Origin: Hirudinaria manillensis
Lineage: Eukaryota; Annelida; Clitellata; Hirudinida; Hirudinidae
Assembly (NCBI GenBank): GCA_034509925.1
Contig: CM067535.1
Coordinates: 7,167,201-7,231,200, forward strand
DNA length: 64,000 nt
Direction: 5' to 3'
Position numbers and translations under genes: made by a program. The first letter of the stretch is position 1. Every line of letters begins with the position of its first letter. Under the pieces are notes generated by a model. The model had not been told where the DNA came from. It did not search any database and saw nothing but the letters and a program-made list of their open reading frames with translations. This document shows, in pieces, positions 1 through 13,741 of this stretch.

Positions 1-1402
1 TATCGATGTCTTTGGCAAGCTCGGAAGCTGAACGTTCGTCATGCAATAAATGCTACTGGGTTTTTCGTTGCTTGGCATCATCGCATATACCTTGATCGAA
101 AAATGTTTAATTCTACAAACTGTAACAGATGTAAATTGATGCCATAAAATTACTTACTTGCGACGTAACTTCAAAGAATCTATTTAAAGTCGCGTTTGGA
201 TCACCTATTCGGTTAAGCATTTTCTCGACGTTACGTCCTAAAATCGATAATATCGTTATAATCTCAGAAATGAGCAGCTAAACTGTGAACTAAATTTAAT
301 CCGTACATAAAACTTAATTAAGTAATGCCTTTTTTTGGTATACCTTTATGTCTCTCTAAGAATCCAGTGAGCCAGTTGTGTCCAGGTATCGAAAGTGAAT
401 GTCCGTTCTTCATAACAAGAATTTCATGGGCTTTTGATCTGATGTCTTTGCGCTGTACGTCAAAGCCGCAATCCACCATGTACTGTAGTACAAAATAAAA
501 GTCATTTTTTGAAAATAAGTTCATGCAACAGATGTAATCGATCTTTCTGTCTTCGTTTGAACGATCCAAAAACGAAACGAATGCCTACAAGAGCTAGTAC
601 AATTATAAAATAATAAATGCCATTTTCGTTCCCTCACCTTGATGATCTTGAGAAGTCTGTCTTCTTCATCCGAACTAAGCATGGTCTTTACACCTGGTCT
701 CGTCCCGTGCTTTACCCTCTCTCTAATCCTGTCCTTTAACGTACTGTAGGGTACGTTGTACTTTTTTGCTGCACCCCTCATCGTCATTTCTTTTTTATTC
801 ACACACTCCATAGCTTTCTGCATGTCTTCATTGTTCCAGCACAGTCTATGATAAAGGTCTAGTTGAAAATGCTAAAGAAACAAAATGGAGTCTTAATAAA
901 TGACTTACCTTTTGGCAAATGGCCTGATTTGTTGTTTAGTGGAACTTTTGACAGAATTATCGCTGCATTCATTTTTGTGGCCGTCATCGCTATCATTAGA
1001 CAAGTTATTTTCTGAATTCCGGGAATTTTCGCTTGGGCAGTTGAACCTAGCACCAAATTTTTTCACGTTGTCCAGTTGGAATTTTCTCTCTTTCAAAGAA
1101 TTTCCTACTGGAGGTGATTTTTTGACATGTCGGCGGAATGTCTGATTGCCGTTCGGAGATTTTCTCTCATTCTTGTTTCCTTTTCTTTGTGGCGAAGAGA
1201 AGGTTATATCGGGATTCCTGTTTTCGTCGAAGTCATAGGAAGCCTCTGAAAGGAAATCATTTTCCTGACATATAGTGTCAGAGTCGGACAGTTGGAACAA
1301 TTCATGAAATGATTCACATCTGCCTGAAATCTGATCTTCATAATCCTGAAAGCCACTAAAATCGTCCTCGTCCTGAACCGACTGTGAAACAGATATTTTC
1401 AT
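1..1402 (-). CDS. psq + CENPB-type HTH protein, pogo/Tigger transposase-like (3' partial)
   Basis: Exons inferred on the minus strand: 909-1402, 638-845, 344-584 and possibly 1-27, after which the gene leaves the window. The acidic and Ser/Asn-rich N-terminus (about 165 residues) is followed by a psq-type helix-turn-helix (around NNEDMQKAMECV and RGAAKKYNVPYSTLKDRI). A second DNA-binding domain of the CENPB type follows (around RSKAHEILVM, NWLTGFLERHK). This domain order is that of pogo/Tigger/jerky transposases and their host-domesticated derivatives. All introns are GT-AG and phases close using the acceptor at 845/846. The catalytic DDE domain, if present, lies beyond position 1, so transposase and domesticated regulator cannot be separated here. 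Introns within the DNA-binding part are unusual for an active element and favour a host gene. The start at 1402 is the first ATG of the open frame. The last small exon (1-27) is weakly supported. Confidence 0.6.
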
Positions 1403-3046
1403 TTGCCAATTTGAAGATTATGAAAAATCCCGAAGATATCTTAGTCCCTTATTAAGTAATTTATGACAAGTTATGTAACCAGCACAACGTTAGCATAAGA
1501 GTATAGGCGAAATTTTGAAGCTAACTCTATATCGTCACCTAAAAGACTAATTATATTATTATTATTGGACGATAAATACAAATTTTAAAAATATTTATAT
1601 ATAGTAGTGAGTCAATTAAAAGTAAGCCTCATAAATAATCTCTGAAAATTTATTAAAAGATTATTGCTTAATCTTGACTAGGAAATTCAATGGCATATTC
1701 AAATTTTTTTATTCAAATACTTATTTTGTACGGCACTTACATATCATAAACATTACAATGACCGTTATATACGATGGCTGGACGTCGGTCTAAATGGTAA
1801 GGACTGCAATCCAGTTTAAATGGTGACTGCTTTGTTTTATCTAGTTGAGTAGCAAGCGTTAATAAACAATTTCGTGCATATTTGGCACTGTTCACTCTGC
1901 TTCGAACACAATGGGGGATAATATTTAGATTACTTCAAAATCGTCCCAAATCAGTTTAGCAAAAGACACTCAATCAGGAGTAGTCAAATAAAATAAAAAT
2001 CAAGATTTCAAATAATTCTAATATTATCAAAGTTATTTTGAATTGTACACATTTGCAAAGAAGTTTAAGAAATCTATTAATAGATCGGTGAAGATGACGG
2101 TAATATTCTGAGTAAGTTAAAGTTACTTAGAGGACACATCCAGCAAGTATTTAAAAATAAGTTATTTGCTACATCAATATCTTTTTTCAAGGGCCACTTA
2201 ACACATTTAAACCATAAAGTCAAGCGCCCTTGGTAGAGAGATGTAAAAAATGTTTTTTTTTGTAAACGAATTATTTCACTTTTCGTCTTTTTAAAGCACT
2301 CAAAAGCAGTTATGTTAAATTTTTGCAACGCTATAACAGTTTCAAAATTAAAACATTTAAACAAGAACATTATCTCATAACAGTTTACCGTCTTGACGAC
2401 TATCTTAGATAGGTATAGAAAAATTCACATTTCCAAGTGTCTGCTGGCGGAAAACAAATAAATGCAAGCTTTTACACTATTTGCTACTGTTTCTTTTATT
2501 TCTGTTATTTTAGAATCGTGTTTAAATAATATTAAAATGCTTATTACAACATTGTTGAGTCAAAAGTAATAAACCATTTCTTGAGCTTGTCAATCACGTA
2601 GGGCACAATCAAATTCATCAATTATGGATGGTATTAAACTAAACATAATTTTGAACTGGTTTTACTAAACGATTAAATCAATCAATTAATTATTTTAACG
2701 CTTGGTGCATCTCCCGCCGCGAGGCTATCAACAATAATTCGTTAATGTTGATTTGGTTTCGGTGGTAGATTTTGTTTTGCAACTATCGTCACTTCGTTGG
2801 AGGTTTGAAGTTTAGCGAATTTTGTTAATGAATGAAGCAATATTTTTAAAATCGAACATTACGGTTTTCCAAAATTGACGTGCTCACGGTTAAAACTGGA
2901 AAGCTTGTTCCCAATTTAATATTCAACTTAATATTTACTTGAAAGGATATTATGTGACATTTAATGGCACAACATTATGTATTATGATGATGCTTTGTTT
3001 TATCTCTTACCATAATAGATTTTTATTTTAAAGTTTACAATTGAGT
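1403..3046. other. intergenic, AT-rich, no gene seen
   Basis: This lies between the divergent starts of the psq/CENPB gene (1402, minus) and STAG (3047, plus). I see no convincing exon, RNA gene or repeat array, only short AT-rich words. It must hold both promoters, but no specific element stands out. Confidence 0.5.
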
Positions 3047-6000
3047 ATGGAAGGTGATCAAACATCTGAAGGACCAAAAAGCCAGAGACCTTCGAGGAAG
3101 TCTAAGGTCCTGGCCATACAAGGCCTGCAGAATATGACTGCTAAGAAGAAGAAGGAGAAAGAACAAACAGAAAAAGATGATGGATCTGAAGACAGGTTAA
3201 TATGCTGTCATAATATCATTAGTTATAACATTAATATTACAAATAACATTGACTTTTCATATAAATTTATGAGTGGGATTTAAAGAGGGTACCATGATTC
3301 ACATGTTAACTTGTGCATCAATGTGTTGGTAGATCAGCAGATGAGGAAGAGTCAGAGGAAAGTGATGACGAAGAAATTAAGAGAACCAGATCAAAGAAGA
3401 AGCCAGCAGCTACTGCCGAAAAAGTTATTATCTGCAAATATTAAGTTTATTTATAGTTATTTCTAGTACATCCAAATGTTTTTTTCAATTGATATAGGTC
3501 CATAAAATAAGTCTTGATTGACATTTTTAGAATTCTTTTTAATATTGGATAAACTGTTTTAATCAGAATCCATATTCATGGATGCATGTTGACTTTTTAT
3601 ATATGATTGATTTTCAGTGTTATCACCACAAATGGCTTAAATTTGATTTTTTAACTGAGTGTCTGAATTTTTATGATGATCTCGTTCGTGCTGAGATGTG
3701 TTTGATTCTCCTAATAACTTTCCTCGTCTCTTTTCAGACTGGAGCAAAAAGAGGGAGGAAGCCTGGGAAGACGGGACCGAGAAACACTTCGACTGCCAGA
3801 AACGAATCTGCACTTTCCAGGAGCGCTGCTGCAGCTGGTAGGAAAAATACAAACAATTCAGGAATCGTTCCAGATCCAGAGGTCGACGGGGGAAGTTTGT
3901 TTGAGATTGTGAAGCAAGGAAGAGTTGCTTTGACGGTGAGTCGTAGGACGTGCTGCCAGTAAATTAACATATGATGATCTGTGGGCTGGCTAGACAAAGT
4001 TTGCAAATTGCTTTTCACTTTGCTTCCAGACTCTGATAGGTTGTGACAGGTTGCATGACTTGTTAGAGAATATCAAAAACGGTTTTGCATTCAAATAATG
4101 TTTAACGAAGACGACACGAGATGGTAGCAGGCGGCACGTTATTAAGATTGGATGAACTGGATTGGATGAATTGGATTGGATGAACTGGATTGGATGAATT
4201 GGATTGGATGAACTGGATTGGATGAATTGTTTTTCAGACCGTCATTGACGAATGGATTGAAGCCTACAAGTTGAACAGGGATGCGGCCTTGCTGGACCTC
4301 ATTCAGTTCTTCATCAACTGCTCCGGTTGCAAAGGTCGGATCACCAATCTCATGTACAACACCATGGAACATGCTGAGATCATCAGAAAAATGACGGAAG
4401 AGTTTGACGAGGTTTGTGCATATTCAGATTTCGCTCATCATAATTTGTCTCGGTTGATGTTAATTTTATTAAACTAATCTTTAGTTTCTTAGCTTTTTTC
4501 TTTTTTTGTTTTAAAATCTAATCAATCAATTGCAGAATTTCTCTTTTGATTGTTTGGCTCCAAAGCTAAACCCTAAATATAAATATAAACCCTAAATACA
4601 AATATAATTATAAACTCTAAATATAAATATAAACCCTTAACCCTACGAAGATAAACTCGAAATGATAACATGCACGTCTGCAGGACAGCGGCGACTACCC
4701 ATTGATAATGTCCGGTCCCCAGTGGAAGAAATTCAAGGTTGGCTTCTGCGACTTCATCAGTACGCTCGTACGACAGTGTCAGTACAATATCATTTACGAT
4801 CAGTACATGATGGACAACATCATCTCTCTCCTCACGGGACTCACGGACTCTCAAGTCAGAGCTTTCAGGCACACCAGCACCCTTGCAGGTGAAACTTACT
4901 TTCATTTCCTGAGAACGGTTCCTGATGGCATTTGTCAATATTAATAATTAATTAATTAATTAATAATTAATTGTTAATTTAATAGTAATTAATTGTTAAT
5001 TTATCAATATTAGTTAGTTATTTATTAATGTTTGAGTTTACATGTTTACGTTATATATATATTATGATTCTCATGGTCAGTCTGTCTAGCGGAAGCCTGT
5101 GCTTCCTTAAGGCTGACCCTTTGAGTTTATGTTGCTTGTTTTTTTAGGTCTATTTGTTTTGCTTGTATTATGTACACATATTTGTTTGTTTAATATGGTA
5201 CGTGTTTAATTTGCTTTTTTTTTTGATTACTTCGGTTACTTTGATATTTGAATAAACTCAAAAAAAAAATTATTATTACTATTATTATTAATACTATTAT
5301 TAATTGGTCACAGCAATGAAGCTCATGACTTCAATGGTGGACGTTGCTCTTAACTTGAGCATAGCCCTCGACCACACACAGAGGCAATACGAGGCAGAAA
5401 GATCCAAAAATAAAAACAAACAGGCGGCTGACAGACTGGAAATACTCCTTGAAAAGAGGAAGGAGGTGAGTAGTAGGCAGCCATTTTAATTGTTGTTGTT
5501 GTTATTGTTGTTGTTGTTGTTTTAAAGGAGATTTTGTTGTTTGGAATTGATGAATTAAATATTATGAATTATTTATTTATTAAATTTATTCAAATATTTA
5601 TAGGTTGAAGAGAATCAAGAAGAGATAAAGCATATGCTGACTTATATTTTCAAGGGTGTTTTTGTCCACAGATACAGGTAATTTTCATAACCATTGATGT
5701 GATGCAAGTTGGTAATAAATAGAATAATGATTTAATTAAGGAATAAATAAATAATTTAATTAATCCATTTTACTAAAACATGAAATGAATTTCAATTCAT
5801 AAATGTTAAAATAATAATTAACAAATTATTTAATATGCAATCGTCAGGGACATCCAGCCAGAGATAAGAGTGATTTGCACCAACGAAATAGGAGTCTGGA
5901 TGAGACGATATCCTACGATGTTCTTAGACGATAGTTACCTCAAATACATCGGTTGGACCCTCTACGACAGGGTATGAGATCTCAATTAATTAATATGAAT

Positions 6001-9000
6001 ACGAGAAATTATTGGAGAGAGTTTAGCTTGTGCAGTCTTGTTTGGAGATGGATTATGGATTATCAATTTTCTCCTAGATTTTAATTTTAATTTTAGTCTT
6101 TAATTTCCTTTTATTTGTTTAATTAATTAATTAGCAGCTAGCTAATTATATTGATGTTGTGTGTCTGCTGATGGTTTGTTTGTTGGTGCCCTTTGGGATA
6201 AAATGTAAATGATTGAGTGATAATCAGATGGTCAATTGAGTCATTAATGGCATTGTAATAACTTTAAATGTCAAATAAACAATTATTTTCTAAATTTTTT
6301 AAAATTATTTTTTTTGTTTTTTTGTGTTTTAGGTTGGTGAAGTGAGACTGTGCTGCTTGAAATGTCTTCATCCTCTTTACGAGACTGAGGAGTTGGCACC
6401 AAAGCTGGAGCTGTTCACGAACAGATTTAAGGTTGTTAATTTATGTTAATTAAATTATGTAAATAATTATATAAATGATTAAATTATGTAAATAATTATA
6501 TTAATGATCAAATGTTATATTTATGATTATATTAACACTTAAATTATGCAAATAATTATGTCGAATAAATTGTTTTCCGATTGACTCATCACGTTGAATT
6601 GTCGGATGTAGGATCGAATCGTGGAGATGACGCTGGACAAGGAATACGATGTCAGCGTGCAGGCCGTCAAGCTCGTCATCAGCATATTCAAGTGAGTCAT
6701 CAATGTCCGAGTCATGAACCATATTTAATTAATTAAATGCATTTAAATGCAATTGGACGTCTGTCGACTGCTTTTCCAAAACCAGATCCAACGAGTCCAT
6801 ATTGTCGGACAAGGACTGCGAGAACGTCTACGAGTTGGTCTACTGCTCTCACAGGGGAGTGGCTCAGGCTGCCGGAGAATTCCTGACCGCCAAGTTGTTC
6901 TCGGGCAACAGGGGCAACAACACGGAGAATGAAATCGTTGCGCCTCAGAAGAACAAGAAACTAAAGAAGGCCAGCGAGAACGCACCTTATTGGAGGGATC
7001 TCGTGCTGTTCTTCATTGAGAGCGAGGTTAGCATTTTAACAGTTTTGCCATTGCTGGTAGAGTTTCAAAATAATGATATTATTATCAATAATAATAGTAA
7101 TATTAATAAAAATAATGATAATATTAAAAATAATAATATAACATCGATGATGGTGATTATGATGATGACAATGGTGACGAAACCCACCCATCATCTACTC
7201 ATTCGATAACTACCCAACATTTCTAAAACTTTACATAAATTAGTTTAAATTTCTGCATCCCGATCATTAAGAGATTTTCATTATGAATTTATTATGAATT
7301 TGTTATGAATTTATGTGAATTTATATGAATTTATTTATTATTTATTTATGCATTCTTTATACAAGGCCGACGTTATTCTTTGTTCTTCAGCTGCACGAAC
7401 ACGGTGCTTACCTCATCGACAGTCTTTGGGAATCGTGTTCCATGTTGAAGGATTGGGAGTGCATGACTTCGTTGCTGTTGGATGAAAACGTCAAGGATGA
7501 GGACGGTCTGTTTATTTATATTATATTATATTTATTTATTATATATATAAAAAATATAAATTCTAAACATAATTTATTAATTTCATTCTTTTTTTATTTG
7601 ATTATATATATGTAAATATAATAATGATAATATATTAATAATACCAATTGCAATAAATTCTATTGCAACGTTACTAGTATTTCTTTGTAACTGTAATAAT
7701 AAATTAATAATAATAATTACCTTATAAATTATTATCTAATTATCTTATAAATTATTATCTAATTATATCCATTCCGGAATACATTCACTGGAAGTTGATT
7801 TCTCAAATGATTTTTCTCTCGTCATGCAGTGTTGGACGACAGGCAGGAGACGAGTCTTATAGAGTTGATGGTTTGTTGCGTGAAGCAGGCCGCGACTGGA
7901 GAATATCCAGTCGGTCGAGGATCCAATCAGAGGAAGTTGTCGTCGAAGGAAACGAAACAAGTATCGGAAGACAGGACCAGACTTACCGAACACTTCATCG
8001 TGGCTCTGCCACAGCTTCTTGCAAAGGTAGGGATTTGGAGTTCAGGTGATTTATAATTGCAGTTGTCATGGAGATGTGATAATCGAATTCAAATTGCAAC
8101 ATAAGGTCGTCCGGGATCATCACATCTGATATCAGCATTAAATGTTGCAAAATGATGTTGATATTGCATCTGGCATAGAGAAGAAATATAATAAATATAA
8201 TATCAATGATTATTATGATGATGATAATGATACTAATAAATAATTATAAATTATTATGTAGTGCAATGGAGTTGGTCATTTCAGTGTTTTTAGGTCAATG
8301 ATGATGATGACGACGATGATGATGATGCATGTATGTTACCAATTTTTGTTTTTGTTACTAGTACACCATGCACTCAGAAAAGATCAGCAATCTGTTGAAT
8401 ATCCCTCTATATTTTGATCTTGAAATCTACACAACAGGCAGACATGAAAAGGTAACCAATATTAATATTCAGTGCTTTCCAAATGTATTTAATTAACCTA
8501 TTTATTTGCATTGATTGCCATTGGTTGTTAATTTCTTGATATTTTTTCATTTTTTCTGTGTTTTTAGCAATTAGACCAGTTGTTGAAGCATATTGATGGC
8601 ATTGTTGAACTTCAAACTGATCCAGAGGTGAGTCTGATGATGAAGATGATGATGATGATGATGATGACTATGTTGAGAAAGAAGGATTATGATATGATAC
8701 TATTATAGTATTAATACGTCACCCCAAAGAATGTTTATGCTTTCGTATCTAATGAATCTAATCGTATCTCAGGTCCTAGAAAATTGTTCCAAAGTACTGG
8801 AGATGGTTTGCAACGAGGAGTTTGCCATCGGAAACAAATGCAACGTCTTCAGGATGACCTTGATCGATAAGGTCGTCAACAGATTCACCCTGGCCTCGCA
8901 GAACTTCTCCGATAAGGTTATCACTCGATTCTTTGAATAATTCCTAATTATTCCTAGTATTTCCATGATTATTTATAGGATTAATTATAATTAATTAATA

Positions 9001-9384
9001 AATAAACAGACTTATTGATGACAAATGCATGTCCTGATCGATTCATTTTTCAGGGTGCAGAGCCCTCAGAAAATGATGCTTATGCTTTGCTGAAAAGCCT
9101 TGATAAATTGTATGCTTTCTTATGGTGAGTCTAATTGTGGATATTGTGTATTATGTTAATGTACTTATTTGCAATCTCATTAAATATTCATTGATCTCAT
9201 TAATATGTATCAGCTGCCATGATTTAAACCAGTGGGGTGTACCCGAATACCTGAATAAAATTATCAAAGATAAGCAGTACGTCCCTAAAGAGGTAATCCT
9301 TGGTTTTTATATTATTCTTGGTTTGAACTAATCAATCATTATTGTTAGAAATTATTATTATTATTATTATTACTATTATTATTA

Positions 9385-9438
<54 letters not shown>

Positions 9439-12400
9439 GAAATGAGCATCTCATTTGGATTGTTTTTGTTAGATCTTGTGCAAGGGAGTTTCATGTCTCC
9501 ATCTGTCCATAGCTTGGCATCTTGCATCGCTGGATTCTGCAAATGCTAACGAGGTACATTGACGTTAACAGATATCACAGCATATTAATTATAATGCATA
9601 AATTATAATTTATGAATATTTATAAATTATGGAACGCGTTCGTGGCACGGCGACGATCCTAGTAATAGTTGTCTTTGAATCACTAATTAATTAACGAATT
9701 TCCAGGACAACCTGAAGTCCCTGAAGAAGAGATTGAAGAGCTTCATGGAACGTTTGTGCATCCTCCTCAAGCATCCAGAGAATTCCGTTCAGGAAGAGGT
9801 ACTCAAAGTTTTTCAATCATTTGCATAATTTATTCACGAAAAAGAATTCGTTAATAGATGACGTGATGGTTAAATAAAAATAAGTGTAAATGCCAATGTA
9901 TTGTGATTCAGGCCTATTTGACAATCTGTGACCTGCTTCTTCAATTCAATGCAAAACTGGGTCACAACAACCCCTCACTCGAGGCTGTGGTTTATGACCC
10001 TGACAGTCTCTTGCAAGACCTTCTGGCAAGATTCCTAAACGAGAAGGTCTTTGTGGAGGATGAGGATGGTGAGTAGAATGGTTGGGTTGATGTCTTACAA
10101 AGAGTTTGTGATGTGAGTGAGTGAATGAGTGAGTGAGCAAGCGAACAAACAACTAAACCCTAAAATAAGGAAAAAAGCACAACACTTGAGAATTTATTTA
10201 TTGAGAATGATTGTTGTCTTCCAAAGAATTTGTGATGTTGTGCATTGTTTGTGATATTGTTATTATTACTATTACTATTATTATTATTATTACTATTATT
10301 ATTATTATTTCAAGATACCATGGATGAAAACAAGAAAATCGAAGAACTCCACAAAAGAAGGAATTTTCTGGCCGGGTTCTGCAAATTGATCATTTACAAC
10401 GTTATTAAAATCAAGTGTGCAGCTGACATGTTCAAGTATTACATAAAGGTGAGGACTGTTGCGATTATGCGGCCGAGATTGACCTAACCCTAACCCTAAC
10501 CATGTCTTAATAAAGACTATGGTTATGGTTACACTTAAGTTTGCCATCAAAACCATATCCTTGGTTGCTTTCTGTTAAATATTTGATGGCACCAGCTTTA
10601 TTGTATGTTTATAAAAGTCAAGGTCCACTATAATTATAATTATAAATATTCGTCATCATATTTATATCGGAAGTGTTTAGCGATCCTTGTCTTTGATTTA
10701 CTCAGTTCTACAATGACTATGGAGACATCATCAAACACACGCTGAGCAAGGCTCGTGAGATCAGCAAGGTTCAAACTGCCAAAACACTTGCTCTCAGCCT
10801 CACCCAACTCTTCTCCGTTCTCCAGCAAGAATTCCCGAACGGAAAAGTTCCGACGAATTCCGAAGGATTCGTTGCCATCAAGGTGTGTTGGTGATCGATT
10901 GATGTCGTCGTGGAATTTTTGTTTGTTTGTTTGTTTGGAAATGTATGTTTGCTACATAGGATTTGGCAAGAAGATTCTCACAATCATTTGGTCTTGATCT
11001 GGTCAGAATCAGAGAAGCCATTGCTTATATCCACAAGTTGGTGCTTTTTGGATATGAATTTGTTTAGAGTATTCTAACGGTTATGAATTCGTTTATTCAA
11101 AAAAAAAAATTTTGAAATATACACAGATCATGCCCAAAAAAATCACAAATTCATCAATGGTTTATCCCAAGGGAATTTAATTCCCGTCTAGGGGATAGGC
11201 TAATTCATATTGACAAAGTTGAAGGGGCGTATGAAAGGGTCTTTACATAAATGATATACTGAGATTTTGATGACAAAACTTCTAAACTTCTAAACACGAT
11301 GGGAACAACGAACACCTGATAATGAGAGATGTAGATTAACCAGGGAAGTGCTGTGACAGAAGACCAAGGATAACGAAAGGAATGATGAATGATGTAGAGA
11401 TGAGGAAATGTGCGGTTCAACAACTGGAGAGAATGTGTTTTTTAAGAAGGGATTTAAATAGAGAGGAACTGGCAGTGCATTCATTTAAATCTTCTAAATT
11501 CAATTAAACAGGGACGGCATTCTCTTTGTCGTGAATGGAGCCAAAGATGACTCCGGCGTTCCCATCAACCTGGCTTTCCTGGAAATACTTTGCGAGTTTT
11601 CTGTGAAGCTCATGAGACAAGACAAGAAAGTGGTGTAAGTAATGATGCCTTATGCCGTACAATGGATGCTATTCTAATAGATGACTAATTATGCTGATAT
11701 TATCATATAATAATTATACAGTTATTATATATTGTAAAGTATTTTTTTAGGCTGGTCTATCTCGATAGTCACTTCAAGGCACCCAGGAATGACCGCAACG
11801 ACGACTGGATATCGCTGATGACTTACAGGCACAGCCTGCTCATGGGCGACGGAGACGTCACCACGGCGACGGTCGCCGCCGGCAACCGCAGCACCAGGAA
11901 GGGCAAGATGTCCGCAAAGAGAAGGCTGGCTCTCGACGGTTGGATGCTTTGGCAGTGGATTCCCGATAATTTTCCTCAAATTTTCAATATTTTCAATAAA
12001 ATAGGCACTATAGTCTGGCACTTATAATCGTAGTTTAAAAACTTAATTGTCCAATCAGCACCATGACTTCCAGCATGTATAAATTAATTAGGTCAAATAT
12101 GAGATCAATTGTACTATAATTTTGGGTTATGAAGTTTTTCCTTACTGTAACAAAAGAGGCAAAGGGCCAAACTTACCAAAATGTTATCCTTTCTAAATGA
12201 TACTAAGATTGCTTGTCTAATTAAGCCATGTATCAGTCTGTAAAGTTGAGATTCATGACTTTACTGAGGATAAGGAAGATTATATTTATGTAAGTAAAAC
12301 CATTTCTTTGGATCAGATGATTCAACAGTTTTCAAAATCGATTGTTTACATCACACGTAGGTCGTCTCAACTGATGTTGCATTTATCATTTGAATGTCAT

Positions 12401-13093
12401 TGTAGGAGAAGATGCCAGAGACGATAATCAGAGCGTGGCTTCTGATAATCACTCGGTCATTTCAGAGGTCAGAAGGTCGTCCAGGGCAAAGAGGCAGAGA
12501 ATGAATTCCGACTACGACGAAGTGGAAACGTCCGACCACGAATCGTAAGTGAATTATGAATGAATTGTGAATTGAGACTCTCGCATCACAAATTCTAAGC
12601 GAATTATAAAACATGCCTGCTGAGGTTGGTCCCAGACCAGTAATTGCCCCTTTAAGAATGGAGGATGGTTTTAACTCCTCCCATGTTTTGGAGCTTGCTT
12701 GCTTTGGTGATATTTTTGCATGAATCCAAATGCAGGCAGTTTATCGAGCAAGTTATCAGCGATGAAGAAACCAAAAGAGGTCTTGATAACGATGGCAGTG
12801 CTGTCGAAATCAACAAAAACGTTGTTAGCGTCAGTGGTAGTGCCAGCAAAACGCCGGATCGCAATAAGACGGACGGATCCGAACGTGCCGGCAAAAGTGC
12901 CGAGAATAAGAGGGTCGTCGTCGGAAAGTGGGCAGAAGGTAAAAGCAATGGCTTGAGGAAATTGCTGGGCAGAAGGAGTGGAATGCCTCTGAGTAGCTTC
13001 GACGGAGTGGACGTGAGCGAGTTCCCGTTGGAATTTGACGAAGGAGTCGTCGGTGACGGAACGATCGAGGAAGTCGAGGACACGCCTCAGTGA
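3047..13093 (+). CDS. STAG: STAG/SA cohesin subunit (SCC3 homologue)
   Basis: HEAT-repeat subunit that binds the RAD21 kleisin and supports cohesin loading, DNA binding and CTCF/NIPBL contacts in the nucleus. Coding exons: 3047-3195, 3333-3423, 3738-3935, 4238-4411, 4684-4888, 5314-5465, 5604-5677, 5848-5971, 6333-6431, 6612-6691, 6786-7026, 7391-7505, 7830-8026, 8362-8451, 8568-8627, 8773-8916, 9054-9124, 9214-9292, 9473-9553, 9706-9798, 9912-10068, 10315-10448, 10706-10882, 10960-11036, 11512-11634, 11751-11938, 12406-12544, 12736-13093. They sum to 3870 nt, 1289 residues, with all phases closing; vertebrate STAGs are about 1230-1260. Recognisable blocks are the STAG domain ([49 protein letters not shown]), the stromalin conservative domain ([26 protein letters not shown], about residues 335-400) and later helices ([32 protein letters not shown]). 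The basic/acidic N-terminus and the Ser/Asp/Lys-rich tail after about residue 1060 are divergent. Start: the first ATG in the frame. Confidence 0.96.
4144..4229. repeat. 28-bp minisatellite beside STAG exon 4
   Basis: About three copies of a 28-bp unit made of two 14-bp halves (GGATTGGATGAAC/T). The array ends about 8 bp before the acceptor AG of STAG exon 4 (4238), so it occupies the branch-point and polypyrimidine zone of intron 3. Confidence 0.85.
4567..4646. repeat. AACCCTAAATATAAATAT-like degenerate repeat
   Basis: Degenerate short repeats in STAG intron 4, with AAACCCTAAATA and TATAAATAT words and a terminal CCCTTAACCCTA, partly telomere-like. Confidence 0.6.
9353..9438. repeat. (ATT)n microsatellite in STAG intron
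   Basis: Nearly pure TTA/ATT trinucleotide run with single-base variants, between STAG exons ending at 9292 and starting at 9473. Confidence 0.9.
10251..10309. repeat. (ATT)n tract at STAG acceptor
   Basis: ATT/ACT trinucleotide run that ends 5 bp before the acceptor AG at 10313-10314, so it supplies the pyrimidine-rich tract of that intron. Confidence 0.85.
10481..10502. repeat. short telomere-like (CCCTAA)n tract
   Basis: Two to three tandem CCCTAA units inside the STAG intron after the exon ending at 10448. Confidence 0.8.
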
Positions 13094-13705
13094 GTTTTGG
13101 ATTCGAGGTTGCGAGTCGAGGTTGAGGTTCGAAGTTGACGTTCCCTCGGGAATCCCGAGGTGGTTTTCCTGAGGACGCTTTTGTTGCTTTTCTATATTTA
13201 ACTCAGTTTTTGTTTGTTTTCGTTTGTTTTGAATTGAGATTAACATCGGTTTTGTTCTGTTTGGTTTTATTTGCGATAATTTTTTTTATTAACATTTTTG
13301 AAGGTTCTTAGTTTAACATTATTTATGTTCCTACTTGTTTAAGATTATTTATACCTGTGCCATAAATTAATATTTATTCATTTAACAGGTAATTCTCGCC
13401 GGCCAAAAAACAAGAAAGAAGCATATTTCCAAAGTTCTTGCAGTTGTTTATTGACAAAAGTTGTATGTTATTTATCAACAACAATTGTATGTCGTTTATC
13501 AACATACAGTTGTATGTTTGAACCTGTTAGCATTCAAGTTGAAGTAAATGATTTCAAAAAACATGATAAAGAGTGTGTTAATCACTGGCGTTTTGTACCT
13601 CTTGTTGTTATTATTATTGGGATAGTCAGGAAAAAAAGATGTCGTCGCTGATGAGATGTAGCAGGAAATGCTTTGGAGTAGGAGTTTGTGACGTAAAAAG
13701 TCTCC

Positions 13706-13741
13706 GCCGAGCGGGGATTAATTTCCGCTGTACTCGGCGTA
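13706..13741. other. GC-rich inverted repeat (stem-loop)
   Basis: CGCCGAGCGG is answered within 36 bp by CCGCT...CTCGGCG, giving a two-step stem around an AT-rich loop. A second small inverted repeat (CTTCC...GGAAG) lies near 13.79 kb. Function unknown. Confidence 0.5.

Noticed and set aside
4271-4477. Standalone small genes inside STAG (single-exon reading frames)
   Set aside because: They are individual STAG exons read through into introns; joined exons give one 1289-residue cohesin subunit.
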